Part shown: positions 60,183 to 64,000 of the stretch, in pieces | Layout of the letters: every line of letters starts with the position of its first letter | Position numbering within the stretch: position 1 is the stretch's first letter | DNA from: Alphaproteobacteria bacterium | GTDB taxonomy: Bacteria; Pseudomonadota; Alphaproteobacteria; Rhodobacterales; Rhodobacteraceae | Assembly (NCBI GenBank): GCA_030429495.1 | Contig: JAUIFH010000001.1 | Coordinates: 578,770-642,769, forward strand | Direction: 5' to 3' | DNA: 64,000 nucleotides | The notes under the pieces: generated by a model | Databases searched by the model: none | The model's input: the letters and a program-made list of their open reading frames with translations, nothing else | Told to the model about the DNA's origin: nothing | Made by a program: the position numbers and the translations under genes

Positions 60183-61493
60183 ATGAAGGATCTGACCCCG
60201 GACCGGAAGACGCTTGATCCGATCGAGATTGCCAGCCGGGACGAGATCGCGGCGCTGCAACTTGAGCGCCTGAAATGGTCGCTGAGCCATGCCTACCGGA
60301 ATGTGCCATTCTACCGGCAGAGTTTCGATGCGGCCGGCGTTCACCCCGATGACCTGCAGAGCCTCACCGATCTGGCGAAGTTTCCGTTCACCACGAAGGC
60401 CGATCTGCGCGCCAACTATCCGTTCGGCCTTTTCGCTGTCCCGCGCGAGAAGGTGGCGCGGCTGCACGCCTCGTCCGGCACGACCGGCAAGCCCACCGTG
60501 GTCGGTTACACGCGGACGGATATCGACACCTGGGCCAGTTGTGTCGCGCGGTCGATGCGCGCGGCGGGGACGCGTGCGGGCGACATCGTGCATATCGCCT
60601 ATGGCTACGGCCTTTTCACCGGCGGGCTTGGCGCGCATTACGGGGCCGAGCGTCTGGGCTGTACCGTCGTGCCCGTATCCGGCGGAATCTCGCCGCGCCA
60701 GGTCCAGCTGATTGAGGATTTCGGCGCGACGACGATCATGGTCACGCCGTCCTACATGCTCGCCATCCTCGACGAATACCGCGCGCAAGGGCGCGACCCG
60801 AGGAAGAGCCCGCTTCAGGTCGGGATATTCGGCGCGGAGCCGTGGACCAACGCGATGCGGACCGAGATCGAGGGGATGTTCGATATGCATGCCGTCGACA
60901 TCTACGGCCTTTCCGAGGTGATGGGCCCGGGCGTCGCCAATGAATGCGTCGAGACGAAGGACGGCCTGCATATCTGGGAGGATCATTTCTACCCCGAGAT
61001 CATCGACCCCGAGACCGGCCAACCCGTGGCAGAGGGCGAGCGGGGCGAACTTGTCTTCACCTCGCTCACCAAGGAGGCGATGCCCGTGATCCGTTACCGG
61101 ACGCGCGACCTCACACGGCTCCTGCCGGGGACCGCGCGCACGATGCGGCGGATGGAGAAGGTGACGGGACGCTCGGACGACATGATCATCCTGCGCGGCG
61201 TCAACATCTTCCCAACCCAGATCGAGGAACAAGTCCTCAAGATTCGCAGCTTCGCGCCGCATTTCCGGATCGTGCTGACGCGCGAGGGGCGGATGGATGC
61301 GCTGACCGTCCAGGTCGAGGCGGCAGAGGGCCACTCGGATTCCGGCGAGCGCCTCGACGCCGCAGCGCGGCTGAAAAAGGCGGTGCGCGACGCGACCGGC
61401 GTCAATATCGCCGTGCAGGTGGTCGATCCCGGCGGGGTGGAGCGCAGTCAGGGCAAGGCCGTCCGGATCGTCGACAACCGGCCGAAGGATTGA
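60183..61493 (+). CDS. paaK: Phenylacetate-CoA ligase
   Basis: A 436-residue acyl-adenylate-forming enzyme that activates phenylacetate to phenylacetyl-CoA, the first step of the pathway. The AMP-binding motif is ASSGTTGKPTVVGYT, followed by DIYGLSEVMGPGVA and the hinge region near RSDDMIILRGVNIFPTQIE. Length is normal for PaaK. It lies 10 nt after the thiolase gene and 3 nt before the TetR gene. Confidence 0.95.
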   Translation: MKDLTPDRKTLDPIEIASRDEIAALQLERLKWSLSHAYRNVPFYRQSFDAAGVHPDDLQSLTDLAKFPFTTKADLRANYPFGLFAVPREKVARLHASSGTTGKPTVVGYTRTDIDTWASCVARSMRAAGTRAGDIVHIAYGYGLFTGGLGAHYGAERLGCTVVPVSGGISPRQVQLIEDFGATTIMVTPSYMLAILDEYRAQGRDPRKSPLQVGIFGAEPWTNAMRTEIEGMFDMHAVDIYGLSEVMGPGVANECVETKDGLHIWEDHFYPEIIDPETGQPVAEGERGELVFTSLTKEAMPVIRYRTRDLTRLLPGTARTMRRMEKVTGRSDDMIILRGVNIFPTQIEEQVLKIRSFAPHFRIVLTREGRMDALTVQVEAAEGHSDSGERLDAAARLKKAVRDATGVNIAVQVVDPGGVERSQGKAVRIVDNRPKD

Positions 61494-61496
61494 GGA

Positions 61497-62084
61497 ATGC
61501 CGAGGGGGCTTGCCCGCGATCACGAGGACAAGCGCACGGCGATCCGCAAGGGGGCCGCGGGATATTTCGCCGCCCACAGGTTCGACAGGGCCTCCATGGC
61601 CGGCGCGGCGCGCGCCTGCGGCGTGTCGAAGGCGCTTCTCTATCACTACCACGCCTCGAAGGAGGCGCTGCTTTTCGACATTCTCGACGCGCATCTCTCG
61701 GCGCTGGCATCGGTCGTCGACGATGTTGCACCCGGCGCGGCGGAGGTCCGCTTCCGCGCGCTTGTCCGCGCCATCCTCATGGCCTATCGCGACGCGGATG
61801 CCGAGCATCGCCTGCAGATCGACGCGCTGACCGCGCTCGCCCCCGGGCAGCAGGCGGTGCTGCGCGGCCACCAGCGCCGGATCGTCGCTGTAATGTCCGG
61901 CACGCTCGCCGCGCTGCGGCCGGGGCTTGAGGGCGAGCGGCTTCAGGCCGCGGCGATGGCGGTTTTCGGAATGCTCAACTGGTTCTTCCTCTGGCACCGC
62001 CCCGACCGCGGTATCAGCCGGGAGGACTATGCCGATCTGGCAGCAGATTTGGTGCTGGGCGGGTTGCCGGGGCTTGCCCTCTGA
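61497..62084 (+). CDS. TetR-family regulator of the paa genes (PaaR-like)
   Basis: A 195-residue regulator with the helix-turn-helix at about 15-60 (FDRASMAGAARACGVSKALLYHYHASKEAL) and a helical ligand domain with a tryptophan-rich end (GMLNWFFLWHRP). It is the last gene of paaI-thiolase-paaK and so probably controls that transcript, with phenylacetyl-CoA as likely effector. Its operator is not known; TGACC-GGGT-GGTCGGA at about 58491-58506, before paaI, is one candidate. Confidence 0.83.
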   Translation: MPRGLARDHEDKRTAIRKGAAGYFAAHRFDRASMAGAARACGVSKALLYHYHASKEALLFDILDAHLSALASVVDDVAPGAAEVRFRALVRAILMAYRDADAEHRLQIDALTALAPGQQAVLRGHQRRIVAVMSGTLAALRPGLEGERLQAAAMAVFGMLNWFFLWHRPDRGISREDYADLAADLVLGGLPGLAL

Positions 62085-62130
62085 CGGCTTCCAGTTGGCC
62101 CGGATTTTCCCGGGGCGGCGCCCGTAACCG

Positions 62131-63771
62131 TCAGCGGAACACGCCATGGCAGAACCAGCCGCCCGACACCGCCCCCCCGTGGGCGTAGTATAGCCAGAGT
62201 CTTTCGCCTGTCGTCACCTCCACCCGCCAGTAGTCGCGCGTGCCCGAGCGCCATTCCGGTTCGTCCAGCCACCATTCCGGCGCGATCCGTTCCGGTCCGG
62301 TGGCCGATGCGGTCGCCATCTCTCGCCGGCGCCAGCGGAAGCGGTCCGGCACCATCGGGTTTTCGGGCGCATGAAGCGGCTCGGGCCGGAAGATCACCAG
62401 CGGGCGCGGGGTACGGGGCGGTGGCCAGGGGCCGGCGGGGTCCGACCATGCCGCGTGCTGGACCTGTGCCGACTTCTCCGGGATGTGACTGTCGGCCGGG
62501 GTGAGCCGGGTGATCGCCGCCATCCCGATCCGCGTCCCGAGCCGTGAGATCAGGATGTCGAGCGCGGGCTTGTCCCGCCCCCGCCCGTCCGTATCGAGCG
62601 GCCCGCGGTGCTGCCTTGGCTGGACGGGTTCGGTCTCATGCGCCTCAAGCCGCAGCATGTCGATGCCGAAGCCGGGGTCGATCTCGTCCATCTTGAGCGC
62701 GAGGAGCGGGCGCAGCGCGGCAGGATCGGCCGTGGGGCGGGCCAGGCCAAACTCCACCTCCTGCATCGAACGGTCGGCGCGGAACAGGTGCAGCCGCACC
62801 CGCCTTGCGCCCTGCCCCCGTGTGGCCAGCCTGTCGCAGAGCGGTGGCAGCAGCCGGTCGATCCCGGCCATGATGTCCTCGGCCAGCCCGATCGGATCGG
62901 GCAGTGTCAGGCGGACCGCGAAATGCAATGGCGGTCGCGCCGGAGAGACGGGCTCCGCCTCAAGCCCCAGCGCCTGATCGACGCGGCGGGTCAGCACGCG
63001 GCCGAACCGCCGCGTCAGTGCAGCACGCGGCATCCCCATGAGGTCGCCCACATGCCGCAGCCCGAGACGGGTGAGGCCCGCGACCGTCTCGTCGTCGATC
63101 CGCAGCGCGGCGAGCGGCAGCGGGGCGAGGGTCTGGCGTAGCTGGCCGGGGGGTGCGATCCGCAACTGCGGTGCGGGGGGCGCGATCGGGATCGGCGCGG
63201 CGCCGCCCCGGATCCAGTGCCGCTTGGCCGCGCGCGACCGGGTCGCCCGCGCCTCCTGGTCGATCGCGTCGCCATTACGGAGCGCCACGCCGCTGCGTCC
63301 GGCATAGCGGGCAAGGGCCCAGGCCGTGCCGACCGTGTCGGCGATGCCGGCCTCGACCGTCAGGCCGAGCGCGGCGCAATCCTCGGCCACGGCGCGCATC
63401 ACCCCGTCCTCACCGCCATGAAGATGCGCGGCCCCGGTGAGGTCGATGACGAGACTGTCCGGCGCCTCTTCCCCGACCCAGGGGCTGAACTTGCCGGCCC
63501 AGCGACGCAACGCCGCCAGGAAAGCGGCTTCGGCGCGGGTGTCACGCGGCTGCGTGACGAGGCCGGGGCACATGGCCAGCGCGTCGCGCAGCGGCTGGCC
63601 ACGGCGCAGTCCCTGCGCCTCGGCCTCCGCGCCGAGCGAGGACAGGATCTGGCCGCTGCCTTCCACTGCCACGACGGCGAACGGGACGGCGGGAAGCCCG
63701 CGCCGTTCGCGCAGCAGCCGCTCCGCGCCAAGGCGGGGGAACCAGAGCGAGAGAATCCGGCGGTGTTTCAT
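62131..63771 (-). CDS. imuB: ImuB-type Y-family DNA polymerase-like protein
   Basis: A 546-residue protein related to Y-family polymerases but lacking the canonical catalytic start (SLWFPRL in place of D-x-D-x-F-F). It has the pseudo-active strand SLVIDLTGAAHLHGGEDG, the helix-hairpin-helix GLTRLGLRHVGDLMGMPRAALTRRFG, and the C-terminal ImuB tail WRVEVTTGERLWLYY...WFCHGVF. ImuB links ImuA and DnaE2 to the sliding clamp in damage-induced mutagenesis. Here neither imuA nor dnaE2 is adjacent. A perfect LexA box lies 11 bp before its start. Confidence 0.92.
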   Translation of the reverse strand: MKHRRILSLWFPRLGAERLLRERRGLPAVPFAVVAVEGSGQILSSLGAEAEAQGLRRGQPLRDALAMCPGLVTQPRDTRAEAAFLAALRRWAGKFSPWVGEEAPDSLVIDLTGAAHLHGGEDGVMRAVAEDCAALGLTVEAGIADTVGTAWALARYAGRSGVALRNGDAIDQEARATRSRAAKRHWIRGGAAPIPIAPPAPQLRIAPPGQLRQTLAPLPLAALRIDDETVAGLTRLGLRHVGDLMGMPRAALTRRFGRVLTRRVDQALGLEAEPVSPARPPLHFAVRLTLPDPIGLAEDIMAGIDRLLPPLCDRLATRGQGARRVRLHLFRADRSMQEVEFGLARPTADPAALRPLLALKMDEIDPGFGIDMLRLEAHETEPVQPRQHRGPLDTDGRGRDKPALDILISRLGTRIGMAAITRLTPADSHIPEKSAQVQHAAWSDPAGPWPPPRTPRPLVIFRPEPLHAPENPMVPDRFRWRRREMATASATGPERIAPEWWLDEPEWRSGTRDYWRVEVTTGERLWLYYAHGGAVSGGWFCHGVFR

Positions 63772-63782
63772 GGCAGCTGAAT

Positions 63783-63797
63783 GTTCCGTATTTGTTC
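63783..63797. promoter_or_regulatory. LexA (SOS) box of the alphaproteobacterial type before imuB
   Basis: GTTC-CGTATTT-GTTC is an exact GTTC-N7-GTTC match (GAAC-N7-GAAC on the coding strand of imuB). It stands 11 bp upstream of the imuB ATG and should put the gene under LexA control. Confidence 0.85.
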
Positions 63798-63912
63798 TAA
63801 TCTACGCCGCGACCTTACCTGAGTCGAGTCTGCCCGCTCTGCCCTTGCGTCGGCCGGGTGTTTCGCCCAAGGTCCGGGAAACCCCGTTAAGGACATTCAG
63901 GGAGGACGAGAG

Positions 63913-64000
63913 ATGCGCACGCGTGCTGCGGTTGCGGTTGAGGCTGGGAAGCCACTGGAGGTTATGGAGGTCGATCTTTCCGGTCCGAAGGCCGGGGAGG
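63913..64000 (+). CDS. S-(hydroxymethyl)glutathione dehydrogenase, 3' part outside the window
   Basis: Only the first 29 codons are visible: MRTRAAVAVEAGKPLEVMEV followed by DLSGPKAGE. This is the usual start of the zinc-dependent class III alcohol dehydrogenase (adhC/flhA/frmA), which oxidises the glutathione adduct of formaldehyde. A GGGAGGACGAGAG ribosome site precedes the ATG. It is divergent from imuB; the 141-bp spacer holds the LexA box on the imuB side. Confidence 0.8.
   Translation, partial: MRTRAAVAVEAGKPLEVMEVDLSGPKAGE

Noticed and set aside
59847..62147. A 766-residue minus-strand frame opposite paaK and the TetR gene
   Set aside because: It lies fully opposite well-recognised genes and has no domain pattern; typical of high-GC antisense frames.
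1..64000. CRISPR arrays, rRNA operons, insertion sequences
   Set aside because: No series of regularly spaced direct repeats, no rRNA sequence and no transposase motif was seen on either strand.

Overview
The window is a GC-rich, densely coded stretch of chromosome from an alphaproteobacterium, most likely of the Rhodobacterales (Rhodobacter/Paracoccus/Roseobacter relatives). The main signs are a malyl-CoA/methylmalyl-CoA lyase of the ethylmalonyl-CoA pathway that is close to Rhodobacter Mcl1, the argH-small lipoprotein-lysA-DUF4175 neighbourhood, the zinc-ribbon/ftsE/ftsX/plsC block, DUF2794, DUF2585 and DUF1244 genes, a GTTC-N7-GTTC LexA box, and G/C-rich extragenic repeats of a type I associate with this order. 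Most of it is core metabolism with short spacers and overlapping stop/start codons. No plasmid, prophage, insertion sequence or CRISPR array was seen.

Layout. 1-7.1 kb: end of argH, two tiny lipoproteins, a universal stress protein, then a divergent TetR-HlyD-ABC ATPase-permease exporter cassette with a clear palindromic operator, then lysA. 7.1-16.9 kb: a DUF4175 membrane protein, a zinc-ribbon protein, ftsEX, plsC, a flavin-binding-type protein, a DUF2585 protein, accA and an MFS carrier. 17-26 kb: a Spy/LTXXQ protein, mcl1, a dipeptide epimerase, two unknowns, a D-amino acid transaminase, a PAQR membrane protein, a frameshifted 2-oxoglutarate oxygenase beside a LysR regulator, DUF1244 and an N-formylglutamate amidohydrolase. 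26-34 kb: pyruvate kinase, rpmI-rplT, then pheS and pheT separated by an AT-richer HIRAN-domain gene and a 22-bp inverted repeat, GNAT, ytoQ and mscL. 34-40 kb: ald with a divergent Lrp regulator, a lytic transglycosylase, an EamA carrier, tRNA-Pro(CGG), several hairpins, thpR and a second MFS carrier.

40.6-49 kb is the most distinctive accessory block. It encodes a full CMP-pseudaminic acid pathway (PseB, PseC, PseH, PseG, PseI, PseF), with PseH fused to the C-terminus of PseG. Around it lie a GT-B-like protein, a sugar O-methyltransferase-like protein and a protein carrying all three sialyltransferase motifs of family GT29. Together they look like a system that makes a sialic-acid-like sugar and attaches it to a surface glycan or flagellin.

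49-64 kb: asd, two unknown proteins that share a C-terminal module and flank a TPR protein, a beta-carbonic anhydrase, an M17 aminopeptidase next to an NlpC/P60 hydrolase, DUF2794, a possible structured small RNA with its own terminator, part of a phenylacetate pathway (paaX-paaZ divergent from paaI-thiolase-paaK-TetR), an ImuB gene without imuA or dnaE2 next to it but with a perfect LexA box, and the first codons of a glutathione-dependent formaldehyde dehydrogenase. All functions are read from sequence motifs and family knowledge; no database search was run.
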